Shown here piece by piece: positions 25,602-35,020 of a stretch of 64,000 bases of DNA. The notes under the pieces were generated by a model. That model ran no database searches, was not told the DNA's origin, and worked only from the letters and a program-made list of their open reading frames with translations. The DNA is from Dictyobacter alpinus (lineage in GTDB: Bacteria > Chloroflexota > Ktedonobacteria > Ktedonobacterales > Ktedonobacteraceae). Location of the stretch: contig NZ_BIFT01000002.1 in assembly GCF_003967575.1 (NCBI RefSeq), forward strand, positions 2,232,001-2,296,000. Reading direction: 5' to 3'. The translations under genes were made by a program, and so were the position numbers. Position 1 is the first letter of the stretch. The number at the start of each line of letters is the position of its first letter.

Positions 25602-25799
25602 ATGCCAGATGGACGCATCCGTCACGATATCCGTCCGGGAATCGAAGTATCAATTGTCCTCAAGCAAGATCAGCGAACAGGAAAATTGACCCGAGGGATC
25701 GTCAAGGATATTTTGACCAACTCCGTTTCTCATCCACATGGGATCAAGGTACGGCTTGTCGATGGACAAGTTGGGCGCGTACAGAATATCGAAGAGTAA
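25602..25799 (+). CDS. ywbE: YwbE family protein
   Basis: A 65-residue protein that covers the whole YwbE family: RIRHDIRPGIEVSIVLKQDQ, RTGKLTRGIVKDILTNS and HPHGIKVRLVDGQVGRVQ are its hallmark blocks. The fold is a small all-beta KOW/SH3-like barrel; the role is unknown, although nucleic-acid or ribosome association is often suggested from the fold. The ribosome site is poor. A 26-bp hairpin terminator follows 32 bases after the stop. Confidence 0.9.
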   Translation: MPDGRIRHDIRPGIEVSIVLKQDQRTGKLTRGIVKDILTNSVSHPHGIKVRLVDGQVGRVQNIEE

Positions 25800-25830
25800 T
25801 ATGCCACACAAGGATGAGTTTGCTCCATTT

Positions 25831-25890
25831 CCAACGGTGGATTGTACCCAGGTATCATGAGCACGATACCTGGGTACAATCCACCGTTGG
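25831..25890. terminator. Bidirectional 26-bp perfect hairpin
   Basis: Arms of 26 bases at 25831-25856 and 25865-25890 (starting CCAACGGTGGATTGTACC) around an 8-base loop with no mismatch. It sits exactly between the converging YwbE and glycosyltransferase genes, so it should terminate both. Confidence 0.8.
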
Positions 25891-25905
25891 ACTGTTTGTT
25901 TACAC

Positions 25906-27675
25906 TCAGTTCAAACGAAAGTTCAAGCGATAAACGAAATAGTCATCAAAAGTGTATTTTGTGTAATATTTTTTGTTAATGAGTTTAAGCTTTTGTGCCA
26001 TAGTTTGTGCTTGAGGAGAGCTGATTGGAAAGACGTATACGAAATCAGAAGCTTTTTTCAAATTTGTCGTATAGGGAGGATAACGATTCTCACGATGCGA
26101 TGCAATATGCAAACTACTCGTAAGACTTACACAATCTATCTTCTCATTACTCTCAAACGCGATACGATAACACGTCCAGTATTCTGTATAAACATGTGTT
26201 GCACCAATCTGTAGAAGATTATGAATGAGTTCATGTTGTTTTTGATAAGCTTTCTGAGAAAAAGATATATCTTTTACCATACCAATCGTACCGTTTGCAT
26301 AGACAAATAAGATGAAACATAAAAGTATCACTCTTAGAATGAATAATGGCTTCTTTGTCCGTTGAATAGTCACAGGAATATGTATCTCATTAAATCCATT
26401 CCAAAGAGGCCAGAGTAATGCTGGCGTTACGATGAGCAAATTGAGCAAGTATCGTGCATTTGCTGTTGGTTCAATGGCAGATGCTGGATTGTTTATATAA
26501 ACAAAAATCGTAAGTGCGGCACTGATTAATAAACATAGACGCGCACTATGGAGTTTTAGAAGGAACTGCTCTGTGTATGGTAAATGTCGATTTGATTTTT
26601 GCTGGTAACGTGATTGACGAAGGGAGTTCCAAATCCTCCATATTATAAATGCAGAAATAAGAATTGCACTAATCCAGAGAAGAGAATAACCTAAGGTCCA
26701 GCCACCATGTTCTACAACACAGTGTAAACTAGCAGAATTATGGTTCTCAAATTCAGGAAAACTGATTTTTGAGCAAAGAGGATTAAATCCTGTGATTGTT
26801 GGTATAGAGATAAACAACGTTCCACTCAACTGTGTGCTCTTTGTGAGGTGTTGTTGAGCCATTTGTGTAGCCGTTGAACTTTGGATTTCTATCATTGCGC
26901 CCAGGGTGCTTTGATCAGTGTTGCTGAGTGTCAGATTATAATAAATTACCGGAGCAATACCTATTAAGATACCAAGAACTGCCCATAAACCAGCTTTTGA
27001 GAATACTTCATGGCGACAAAATATCAAGAGAAGCAGACCCACAGGAGCAATAAAAGGAATGATAAGCAGATCGCTCCAGATCCCTACACCCACTGCTAGT
27101 CCGAGGATAGCATAGAGCATCCAGCGTTGCCATCTCTCTTTCCTTGTAATCTCCGAATTTTGCACTGGTGCAGTAAAGACTAATTTATTGGCAATGAGAA
27201 AGATTATGCCAATAAGAAAGAGCATTTCTGGACCACCCCCAAAGGCTTTTAACTGATGACTGGTTATATCAAATGATCCAAGACTTAATAGAAGCGTTGT
27301 AAAAAGTGCCAGAGATCGATTATAAAGCTGGCGAGTAAGAAAATACATAGTGAGGAGAAAGAGTGCGAAAATAAAAATTAAGCCGAGGCGCAGCGTAAAA
27401 AGAGAGGAGCTACCCATGATGTGAAATAAAAGGGCCCCTATGTACGCTTCAATGCTTCCCATATACCCTTGTCCGTAAAAAAATATCGGCCATTGGCCGT
27501 GATAAGCGATGTGTCGGGCCATTAATCCCATGACACCTTCGTCGCTATTAGTGGTAGGGTAGTGCAATGCAATGAAGGCGATTCGTAGTAGACAGGCCAT
27601 TATAGCTAAGGTGACCATGCCGAATTCATAAAGGCCAATATTTAGCTTTTTTAGGTGACCATGCCATGTATTCAT
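25906..27675 (-). CDS. Polytopic GT-C (GT39-like) glycosyltransferase
   Basis: A 589-residue membrane protein with about 11-12 hydrophobic helices. The first loop has TTNSDEGVMGLMARHIAYHG with an Asp-Glu pair, as in dolichyl-phosphate-mannose-type GT-C enzymes, then FFYGQGYMGSIEAYIGALLF, a motif of the GT39/ArnT group. The C-terminal 140 residues form a mixed periplasm-side domain. Such enzymes use a polyprenyl-phosphate sugar to glycosylate proteins or lipids outside the membrane. AAGGA lies 9 bases before the ATG at 27675; a longer frame to 27783 adds a proline-rich tail with no ribosome site. It is monocistronic. Confidence 0.8.
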   Translation of the reverse strand: MNTWHGHLKKLNIGLYEFGMVTLAIMACLLRIAFIALHYPTTNSDEGVMGLMARHIAYHGQWPIFFYGQGYMGSIEAYIGALLFHIMGSSSLFTLRLGLIFIFALFLLTMYFLTRQLYNRSLALFTTLLLSLGSFDITSHQLKAFGGGPEMLFLIGIIFLIANKLVFTAPVQNSEITRKERWQRWMLYAILGLAVGVGIWSDLLIIPFIAPVGLLLLIFCRHEVFSKAGLWAVLGILIGIAPVIYYNLTLSNTDQSTLGAMIEIQSSTATQMAQQHLTKSTQLSGTLFISIPTITGFNPLCSKISFPEFENHNSASLHCVVEHGGWTLGYSLLWISAILISAFIIWRIWNSLRQSRYQQKSNRHLPYTEQFLLKLHSARLCLLISAALTIFVYINNPASAIEPTANARYLLNLLIVTPALLWPLWNGFNEIHIPVTIQRTKKPLFILRVILLCFILFVYANGTIGMVKDISFSQKAYQKQHELIHNLLQIGATHVYTEYWTCYRIAFESNEKIDCVSLTSSLHIASHRENRYPPYTTNLKKASDFVYVFPISSPQAQTMAQKLKLINKKYYTKYTFDDYFVYRLNFRLN

Positions 27676-28461
27676 TTTGTTCGATCCTTTGTGCTGGTTT
27701 CTGCAATTTATTTCTAGCTGAATGTTACTAATAGGAGTAGATTGGTTGAGGCAAGGAGATGGAATAAGTGGTGGGGGCTCCAACCCGGGTATCTCAACTC
27801 CGTTATATGCATGAAAGCAATCATCCAGAACTTTTTACTTGAACTCATAGCATCCTCATTCTGAACCAGGCAATGACATAATACTGGAATCTAGCTCCTA
27901 TGGCACAAGGATGGTATGAGAAGTAGATAGAATTGCTTTTGGATAAATATAAATGATCTACTCATACCTATTAAATGGAAATTTTCTGGTTTCATAGCAG
28001 CTCTAAAGCATGTTGTATTTATTTCGCTTCTTGTTACTTTAAATGCAATACAATTGATACGAACTTAGCTTGAATAAAACCATGAGAGTATAATATAGCA
28101 GATGATATAAATGAAGTAAATTTAAAAAATCTTAGACAGTACTATTTGCAAGATATACTATTAACGGAGAGTGCGGAAGATCCAAATTACTTGGCAGACT
28201 CTTTCCTCCATCACATCGGCCTCATTATTTTTTGTTATCTTCCCTATTAATACTAGACAGTATAGAGCAGGCATCAAATTTACCGTTATAAGATGACAAT
28301 CGAGTATTCGCTGCTTTTTCGTACAGGCTCAACTCATATCGTACCCTGAAAGCGCATGTGGCATTATCTAAATTTGTTTGTAGAAGAGTAAGAACAGGAG
28401 CAAGTTACCTCAGCGATCGGAGATAAATGATCGCTGAAGTAAATGTATCATGTGCAACATA
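27676..28461. other. AT-rich intergenic region
   Basis: About 780 bases upstream of the glycosyltransferase with no recognisable gene. A hairpin CAGCGATC...GATCGCTGA near 28411-28436 lies just after the hydrolase remnant and was probably its terminator. The rest should contain the glycosyltransferase promoter, but no clear hexamer pair with good spacing was found. Confidence 0.4.
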
Positions 28462-28790
28462 TCACTTCAGAAAGTACACGCTGACTGCCCTGGCTACCTC
28501 TTGCGGGGCCTTTTTATCGATCCCAAAGTGGTCGAGTTTTGGAAACTCCTTTGTTTCAGATCGTGGGAGTACCGCTGCCAACCGCTCCATGGACATATCT
28601 ACCCATGTGCTATTGCTTTTCCCTCCATACATGAGGAGGACATTGGCAGGTATTTCTTGATAGTGTTCATAACTACTGTCAAGCCGAGCTACTTCCTGAT
28701 GCTCGCGCAGATTTTCAGGGAGGAGATTGAGCATCTGCTTTCGTTCGTGGACATTGAGGAAGAGCAGAAGTAACAGCTTCATGAGCCAGG
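28462..28790 (-). pseudogene. C-terminal remnant of an alpha/beta hydrolase
   Basis: The last about 110 codons read as the end of an alpha/beta hydrolase: NVLLMYGGKSNSTWVDMSM is the strand and loop holding the acid, and FPKLDHFGIDKKAPQEVARA is the catalytic-His segment. The frame stays open upstream but turns into antisense of a transporter fragment at about 28800, so the N-terminal two thirds and the nucleophile are gone. Confidence 0.65.
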
Positions 28791-28813
28791 GAGGGGTGCT
28801 GCTCGCACGCTCA

Positions 28814-29017
28814 GGTTTTTCCTGGTACGCCGGGCTTATCCGCATGGGATCGGAACGGGCAGGACTGTTCTCTGGCATCATCCCGATCAGCGCGCTATTC
28901 TGCGGAGTATTGCTTGGAGCCAATACGCTGACCCCGCTTCGCATGTTTGGCAGTGCCCTGGTGGCCGCTGGCGTCATTATTGGTTCAATGGCACACAATC
29001 CTCAAAAAGCAATCTAG
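28814..29017 (+). pseudogene. C-terminal remnant of an EamA/DMT transporter
   Basis: From about 28814 the plus-strand frame reads FSWYAGLIRMGSERAGLFSG, then IIPISALFCGVLLGANTLTP and FGSALVAAGVIIGSMA, the last two helices of an EamA-type drug/metabolite exporter. The eight earlier helices are missing. It abuts the hydrolase remnant on the other strand, so a deletion or insertion joined two converging genes. Confidence 0.65.
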
Positions 29018-29085
29018 TGCATTCTCAAGCGACTCCGTGCCAGGAGTTATAAATGAGTCTCATGTAAACAGTAGTAACAGATGAA

Positions 29086-29733
29086 CTACCACTGTTTTTT
29101 TGCTGGAAATGGATAGGCGGCTCCCATCTGGCTATATTGCTTGATCTGTGTAAATAGTGCGCCAAAATCCTTATACTCATGGGAAAGAATGAATGGTTTA
29201 CCCTGCTTGCGTAGAAGATACGTAGAATGTCGGTCGAGAAATGTACGTTTCGACTGAAGTGATTGGATTTCTTCCCAGCGCATTATGTCAATGTGATTAC
29301 GCCCCATTCTTCTGTGAACTTGGAGGAGACCGTACTTACAAACAATAACCCGTCTCTTTTTCAGAGACGGAACGCTAACAAGCAAGAGCAGCATCCCAAA
29401 AAGAAATAGACATCCAAATACGACGAAAGAGCGAATCAGCAAAAAACGTTCTTCATCAAGTTGAGTTTGCTTCATCTCCATTTGTTTCGCTATTTGTATA
29501 TTTTGAAGATGTTGAATTGTAGATGCGAAAATCTGTTGCCAATTAGCTAATGTGAGTACTATGAGTATAAGCAAGCCAAGAATAGATGAAGTGCAAGCAA
29601 GCCATCCCATGAAGGTGAGAGAGCGTATTCGCCTTTTTTTTAGTCCATAAACAGAGAGCGGAATACCCAGGTGATTATTTTCGATTAGATATTGATCTTC
29701 CGTGCCGATTGGCACTAGCGTACTGGACGGCAT
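29086..29733 (-). CDS. Membrane protein of unknown function with PH-like tail
   Basis: A 215-residue protein with two membrane helices (about residues 42-65 and 104-124) separated by an extracytoplasmic-looking coiled segment rich in Gln (IQIAKQMEMKQTQLDEE). The cytoplasmic tail (RVIVCKYGLLQVHRRMGRNH, then IMRWEEIQSLQSKRTFLDRH) has the strand pattern of bacterial PH-like domains (DUF6585 type), with a W-E-E-I motif. AAGAGGTG lies 8 bases before the ATG. No operon partner. The function is unknown. Confidence 0.7.
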   Translation of the reverse strand: MPSSTLVPIGTEDQYLIENNHLGIPLSVYGLKKRRIRSLTFMGWLACTSSILGLLILIVLTLANWQQIFASTIQHLQNIQIAKQMEMKQTQLDEERFLLIRSFVVFGCLFLFGMLLLLVSVPSLKKRRVIVCKYGLLQVHRRMGRNHIDIMRWEEIQSLQSKRTFLDRHSTYLLRKQGKPFILSHEYKDFGALFTQIKQYSQMGAAYPFPAKKQW

Positions 29734-29967
29734 AGATGAACACCTCTTTTCGAAGGTCAGAGAGTTGGTTGCCTCTTTTAAGAAGGGGCATCTAGTAAGA
29801 AGCTAAAGACCCATTTTACCACTATCATGAGTACTGTCACTATTAATTGTCACATCAATCTTAAAATATGGTTTAAAGCAGAACTGTGATTGAAGTGTTG
29901 AAAAGTTTGCTTTTGCCATTTTGAACGAAGTGACTCCTGCAATTCGCCAGCAAGATGCATTTCCTCC

Positions 29968-29997
29968 ATTGGTGGACACCTGGCGGTATCCACCAAT
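29968..29997 (-). terminator. Small hairpin after dehydrogenase remnant
   Basis: ATTGGTGGA and TCCACCAAT around 12 bases, located 7 bases beyond the stop of the remnant at 30005; probably its former terminator. Confidence 0.35.
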
Positions 29998-30004
29998 ATG
30001 TTCT

Positions 30005-30208
30005 CTATATCTCCCCTACTTTGACCAACGATTTAATCGCACGGCGCTCATTCATTGCAGCATAGGCGTCGATAATATGATCAAGATCGGTGGTGAAATC
30101 AAAGACGCGGCCGGGGTTAATCTTGCCAGCGAGAACCGCATCTAGCAGCTCAGTTATATAGGCACGAACGGGAGCGGGACCACCTCGCATCCCAACATTG
30201 CGATAGAA
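30005..30208 (-). pseudogene. C-terminal remnant of a zinc alcohol dehydrogenase
   Basis: The last 68 codons read FYRNVGMRGGPAPVRAYITE, then KINPGRVFDFTTDLDHIIDA and AAMNERRAIKSLVK, which is the end of a medium-chain zinc-dependent dehydrogenase. The catalytic and Rossmann parts are missing: the frame is cut at about 30208, ten bases from the stop of the next gene upstream. It is the third truncated gene within 2 kb. Confidence 0.7.
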
Positions 30209-30217
30209 TGTACAAGT

Positions 30218-30892
30218 TTATACTGATGCTACTATTTGCTCCTGTCCTGTAGCCTTGCGCGATGCCATGAGCTCACGAACGAGAAGCGTGATAGCGGCTA
30301 TAGGGAACCACAACTCCTCAACGGCCTCAAGAATCGCCAAAGCGGCGACCCCATCTACTACGGGAGTGAAAAGAAAGACGACTCCCAGGATGGCGAAAAG
30401 ACTTCCTATGATAACTGCTGTGTACCCAAGCATACGAGGAAGAACAGGCGAAGCAATAATTACCAACCCCAGCGGAATGATGAGCGCGGGCGCAGCAATG
30501 ATAGAATAAAGGTGCTGGACAGCATTGACAAAACTCAGGCTGATTAACGCCGTCGTTAAATTGTGAGCGTTTGCCGCACCAAGGTAAAAGGTGACTTCTA
30601 ACAGGTCCACTACCATGAAAATGCTTGCCCCTAGCAACGTTGCCAGGCCCACAAAGCGTGTTGTTGCTTTTGCGAGATGAAGGATGGCGAGTACAAAAAA
30701 GATGATAAGAAGTGGACTAATAGCCTGTAACCAGGACCCTACAAGAATAGCGTTATGGTACTGCTTGCCAAACGCAGCCAATTGTGCGGGGTCAGTAGGT
30801 GGAGCAGGATTGAGAGAGAAAGAGATAAAGAGAAAAACGACGCCCAGAATACAACCAAGGGCAGCCAGAATACTGAAGAATCGTGTGGACAT
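30218..30892 (-). CDS. Six-helix membrane protein (DUF4386-like)
   Basis: A 224-residue protein with six hydrophobic helices. It starts with FFSILAALGCILGVVFLFIS and alternates helices with short loops, as in the DUF4386 group of small bacterial membrane proteins. AAGGAG lies 10 bases before the ATG. The family has no assigned function. Its stop lies directly against a truncated dehydrogenase, so it or that region was rearranged. Confidence 0.65.
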   Translation of the reverse strand: MSTRFFSILAALGCILGVVFLFISFSLNPAPPTDPAQLAAFGKQYHNAILVGSWLQAISPLLIIFFVLAILHLAKATTRFVGLATLLGASIFMVVDLLEVTFYLGAANAHNLTTALISLSFVNAVQHLYSIIAAPALIIPLGLVIIASPVLPRMLGYTAVIIGSLFAILGVVFLFTPVVDGVAALAILEAVEELWFPIAAITLLVRELMASRKATGQEQIVASV

Positions 30893-31098
30893 GAATGTAG
30901 CTCCTTCATATGATCGTTATTCGTTCTAAGAAGAGTCTCTGCCTGTTGGGAAACTAAGCGCGAGAGTGCTCGCCGTTCGTGTGATATCATGCTCCCAAAT
31001 GGGACTTGCCCCGCATGGGGGTTACTCTTCATATTAGGAGTATAAAGGGCAAGATTTGAATTGCTCTTCGCACCGTCTCTACATGTGCTTCGCAGAAC

Positions 31099-31262
31099 CA
31101 GGGCTTTTTCATTTTCAGCCGGGAGTAACTGTCAGGCAAATCATATACAGAGTATTTCTGGTGTAGTGTGTGTTCTGGGGGCGGCCGCGGCCGCCCCCAG
31201 AACACACACTACACCAGACTCCGGCGCCGTAGGCGCCAGGAAGAGGAAAATTAAAAGCCCTG
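31099..31262 (-). mobile_element. MITE-like element, copy 2, with 9-bp target duplication
   Basis: A 164-base element homologous, in reverse orientation, to the one at 25197. It is flanked by the perfect direct repeat TCGCAGAAC at 31090-31098 and 31263-31271, different from the repeat at copy 1, so this is an independent insertion. Terminal inverted repeats are the same (CAGGGCTTTTTCATTTTC at the left end). The central palindrome is 2 x 31 bases at 31157-31218, again perfect, although its sequence differs from copy 1 at three places in each arm. It lies 150 bases upstream of the giant regulator gene. Confidence 0.9.
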
Positions 31263-31412
31263 TCGCAGAACATTCACCTTTGACAGGAAAAGCTCTTTTT
31301 GTTACTATGTAATTGTCTATGCAAAAAGGACAAGTATGCGGTCTGAAATATATGCACATTCGCATTGATATATGCAATTGGCAAGCCTTTACAAACACAA
31401 GGATGAGGTGTA

Positions 31413-34400
31413 ATGCAAGACGCGCGTATGATGCGAAAGCTCACCAGCCCACCGCTCCCGCAGACCCTCCTCCATCGAGAAGAGGTCTTGTCACGTTTGA
31501 GTCTCGTCCTCAATAGGAATACACAATCGCATTCCCAGCCACAAATCTACATGTCATCAAAGCTTGTCCTACTTCACGCGCCTGCTGGATATGGAAAGAC
31601 CACTGTCCTGGCAGACTTTGCGAGCAGGGGAAACGCTCACTATTGCTGGTACATGCTTGACCGTACAGATAGTGATATCATCACCTTTCTACAACGACTC
31701 GTGCTCAGTGTTCGCCAACAGTTTCCTGACTTTGGCACGGACCTCGATGACATACTCATGAATATTGCCCATGAACACATGAGAGAGGCTGAAGGCATTT
31801 CGTATCTCATCCCCCTGCTGGATGCCTTCCTCCAGGCTCTAGCAATGGAAACCGCTCAACAAGTAGTCTTGCTCTTCTGCAACTATCAGGATGTGAATGA
31901 CACACCGGCGATCAATCAGGCAACCAATTATCTGCTACGTGGCCTTCCACCTCATTGCACCCTGGTTATTGAGAGTCGGGCCATACCTGAACTGGAATTT
32001 GCGCATCTGCTGGCTCATAACCAGGTGTATAGCTTCACCCAAAATGATCTGCGCTTTTCGGCGCAAGAGGTGGTCAGGCTGGCACAACTTCAAGGGATTC
32101 CTTCCCTTGGCCCAGGAGAAGCCGAACAATTGGAAGCATTATTTGATGGCTGGATTTCTGGTATGCTCCTGGGAACGCGCCTGAGTCATATTCATCTCCT
32201 TCAAGGGAACCGTATGCCAGGTCCACGCGCGCTCAATGCCTCCATGCACCTCCAGCAGCTCTTTACCTATGTCGTCGATGGTGTCTTTCAGCGCTATCCA
32301 GATCTCTATACATTCCTGTATGAAGCCTGCATCCTGGAAGAGATGCTTCCTTCGCTCTGTGAAGAGGTCTTAGAAATTGAGCATGCTGAGGAGCATCTAC
32401 AAGCATTAGAGCGCAATGGCCTCTTTGTAACCCATAGAAATGAGGGTGAGCAACGGATCTATGTCTGTCATCAGATACTGCGCGATCTCTTTCTTGAGGA
32501 GCTTGAGCGCAGCAATCCGCAACGTTTTCATGTCTTGCATCAGCGGGCTGCTCACAAGTTGGGCGAAGAACAATGCTATGAGCAGGCCATCCACCACGCA
32601 TTACAAGCCCGAGAATACCTCATGGCTGCACGCTTTATCGTAGATGTATTTCCAGTAATGTTTGACAAGCAACGCCTGGTAACCCTTATGCATTGGTGTC
32701 ATTTGCTCTCCCCTGCATTTCGCGATTTTGCGCCTCAAATAGTGTTGATCCAGGCCCGTATCTATTTGCGGTGGCATGATCATGCCCATGCGTTGCCGCT
32801 CCTGGAGAGCGCTGAGCAGGTTATGCTCGACAAAAGCGCCTCCATGTTAGTTGAGGATTCGCATTTACTCTTAACAGAGATACGGATCTTCAAAGGATTA
32901 GCCTTCTTCATGTCTGGAGCCTATCAACAGGCTGCCGATCAATGCCAGAACGCATTAGATGAACTACCCGCCAATGAAACTGTATTGCGCTCGGAAGCAT
33001 ACTCTATTATCGGGTTATCTTTGTGTTTAAGGGGCGATCTATCTGCTGGCATAGCGGCTATCCAGAAAACCTTGCAGCTCTATGGTCGTTCTCGCTCCGG
33101 CTATGAAGTAGCGCGTTTACACTCGATACTAGCTAGCGCTTATCGCTGGCTTGGCAAACTAGAACTTGCTGAGCATCACGTGATGAGGGCCATGACATGT
33201 CGACTGCAAATGCATGATGTCTATGGTCAAATAGAAGACCTCAACCGCCTGGGCCTCCTTAAAAAAAGTCAGGGAGCCATACATGAGGCTGAAACTCATC
33301 TTCTGCAAGCGCTGGAATTAGCCCGTTCCCCTTTGCATTATGAATCTGGGCAAGCTTATGCCCTCGTCAATCTAGGCCACCTGTACTTTGATCAGGCAGC
33401 TTATGAGCGAGCATTACGCACTTTAGAAGAGGGCCTGGCACTGGCGGAAAAGCTACAGGATCGCTACCTGGTAAATCATACCTTGTGCATCATGGCGCTG
33501 ACTTATCTCTCCCTGCGAGATGTGGAAACGGCTCATTTCCTGCTCTCCAATGTCCAGCTCTCACCTGCCAAAAATGAGCAGCCTGACTATGATCGCTTCC
33601 TCCACCATCTCACTTATAGTGTGCTTCTGCTGCATGAGGAGCATTATGATGAGGCACTCTCCTATCTGAGGGCACTCCAGGCATCCCCAAGCAATACAGA
33701 AAAGGAGTTAATGCTTGTATTACACCTACGCCTGGCAGCCTGTTATCTGGGAAAACAACAAAGCGAAGACGCCCTGGTTTGTCTGCACAGGCTGACAGTA
33801 GACCTGGCCAACGCGAAGGGATATGGCCTTTGTGTTTTAGTAGAACTCAGGAACCAGCCACGGCTAAAATATACTCTTCAGACCCATCCAGATCTCGCCC
33901 AATTGCGAACTCTTTTACATCTCGAAGAGATTGACACTCCCTCATCTCTCGAAGAGCCTGTCTCTATGCTTGTGAACAGCGTTGAACAGAAGGAAGGCAG
34001 CCGGCTAAGAATTTGTGCCCTGGGTGAGCCTGTCGTCTTGATTGATGAGAATCCCGTTACCCGTTGGCGCATGGCGCGCTCAATGGAGTTCTTCTTCTTG
34101 CTATTGGATCAGAGCCATCCTTTACGCAAAGAGCAGATTATTGATGCACTCTGGCAGAATTATGATACGCAGAGTAATCGGGCCTTCCACTCGACCTTGT
34201 TCTACCTGCGTAAAGCTATTGGAGAGGCTTGTATCGTCTCGCAAGGAGGGACATACGTCCTGGATCTGACGGCACATTACGCCTCTATTGAGTATGATGT
34301 CGAGCTTTTTCAAGAGCAATTTGCCAGGGGCAAAGAATGCCTTGAGCAAGAGGATGAGGAGGGCGCACAGCACGCCTTTGAGTCCATGCTTGCGTTGTAT

Positions 34401-34763
34401 CGTGGCGACTATATACAGACATCCTATAACGACTGGTCGAGCGGCCGACGCAATGAACTACGCCAGGCTAATCTAGATGCTCACCGAGAGTTAGCATTGA
34501 TAGCCTGGCATCACGAAAAGATAGCAATAAGCATGAAGCACTGGCAACAGATCCTGGCGAGCGATAACACTCAGGAAGAGGCACACTATGGTTTGATGCG
34601 CTGTTATGCTCGCCAGGGTAAGCGTAGTCTGGCGCTACGCCAGTATCAACAATGTGAAAAGATCTTACAAGAGGAGCTAGGGGTAAAGCCCGGCACTACA
34701 CTCCAGCAGTTCTACCAACGACTAAAAAGTGCTACGTCCCAGGCCAACAAGAAGGATAAGTGA
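31413..34763 (+). CDS. MalT/AfsR-like ATPase regulator with TPRs and BTAD domain
   Basis: A 1116-residue regulator. Residues 10-45 match the MalT-type start (PPLPQTLLHREEVLSRLSLV), followed by P-loop APAGYGKTTVL (56-66). The Walker B strand reads LLFCNYQDVND (about 153-163), where the family has LDDYH, so the acidic pair is lost. VIESR (about 188) keeps the sensor arginine. Residues about 380-830 are TPR units. The C-terminal 280 residues hold a winged helix of the OmpR/SARP type (LRICALGEPVVLIDENPV) and a bacterial transcriptional activator domain (YDVELFQEQFARGKECLEQE to LQEELGVKPGTTLQQFYQRL). It would bind DNA and activate unknown targets. GAGGTG lies 5 bases before the ATG. No target gene is obvious nearby. 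Confidence 0.88.
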   Translation: MQDARMMRKLTSPPLPQTLLHREEVLSRLSLVLNRNTQSHSQPQIYMSSKLVLLHAPAGYGKTTVLADFASRGNAHYCWYMLDRTDSDIITFLQRLVLSVRQQFPDFGTDLDDILMNIAHEHMREAEGISYLIPLLDAFLQALAMETAQQVVLLFCNYQDVNDTPAINQATNYLLRGLPPHCTLVIESRAIPELEFAHLLAHNQVYSFTQNDLRFSAQEVVRLAQLQGIPSLGPGEAEQLEALFDGWISGMLLGTRLSHIHLLQGNRMPGPRALNASMHLQQLFTYVVDGVFQRYPDLYTFLYEACILEEMLPSLCEEVLEIEHAEEHLQALERNGLFVTHRNEGEQRIYVCHQILRDLFLEELERSNPQRFHVLHQRAAHKLGEEQCYEQAIHHALQAREYLMAARFIVDVFPVMFDKQRLVTLMHWCHLLSPAFRDFAPQIVLIQARIYLRWHDHAHALPLLESAEQVMLDKSASMLVEDSHLLLTEIRIFKGLAFFMSGAYQQAADQCQNALDELPANETVLRSEAYSIIGLSLCLRGDLSAGIAAIQKTLQLYGRSRSGYEVARLHSILASAYRWLGKLELAEHHVMRAMTCRLQMHDVYGQIEDLNRLGLLKKSQGAIHEAETHLLQALELARSPLHYESGQAYALVNLGHLYFDQAAYERALRTLEEGLALAEKLQDRYLVNHTLCIMALTYLSLRDVETAHFLLSNVQLSPAKNEQPDYDRFLHHLTYSVLLLHEEHYDEALSYLRALQASPSNTEKELMLVLHLRLAACYLGKQQSEDALVCLHRLTVDLANAKGYGLCVLVELRNQPRLKYTLQTHPDLAQLRTLLHLEEIDTPSSLEEPVSMLVNSVEQKEGSRLRICALGEPVVLIDENPVTRWRMARSMEFFFLLLDQSHPLRKEQIIDALWQNYDTQSNRAFHSTLFYLRKAIGEACIVSQGGTYVLDLTAHYASIEYDVELFQEQFARGKECLEQEDEEGAQHAFESMLALYRGDYIQTSYNDWSSGRRNELRQANLDAHRELALIAWHHEKIAISMKHWQQILASDNTQEEAHYGLMRCYARQGKRSLALRQYQQCEKILQEELGVKPGTTLQQFYQRLKSATSQANKKDK

Positions 34764-35020
34764 TAAAGAGTGCGAAGTGAGCGTGAAGTCGCTTTCAAGT
34801 CCATGGTGTTCTCCAATCTTTGTGAATGTTATTCAACTTACAAATAACACATACCAACAGTTTATTCTCATGGGGACGAACAAAGCTTTTTCTATCTTGC
34901 GCTTCTTAGGAAATAGAACGGACCAACTACTAGCGACCTTGCCAGAGGAATTTATCACGTGTACCATCTTCAGGTAGCCATTGAGGTGTTGTATCAGATA
35001 CATCACATCATCCAACTGGT

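Noticed and set aside
28462..28998. 178-codon minus-strand frame as one gene
   Set aside because: Only the last 110 codons match a hydrolase; the first 65 are antisense of a transporter fragment.
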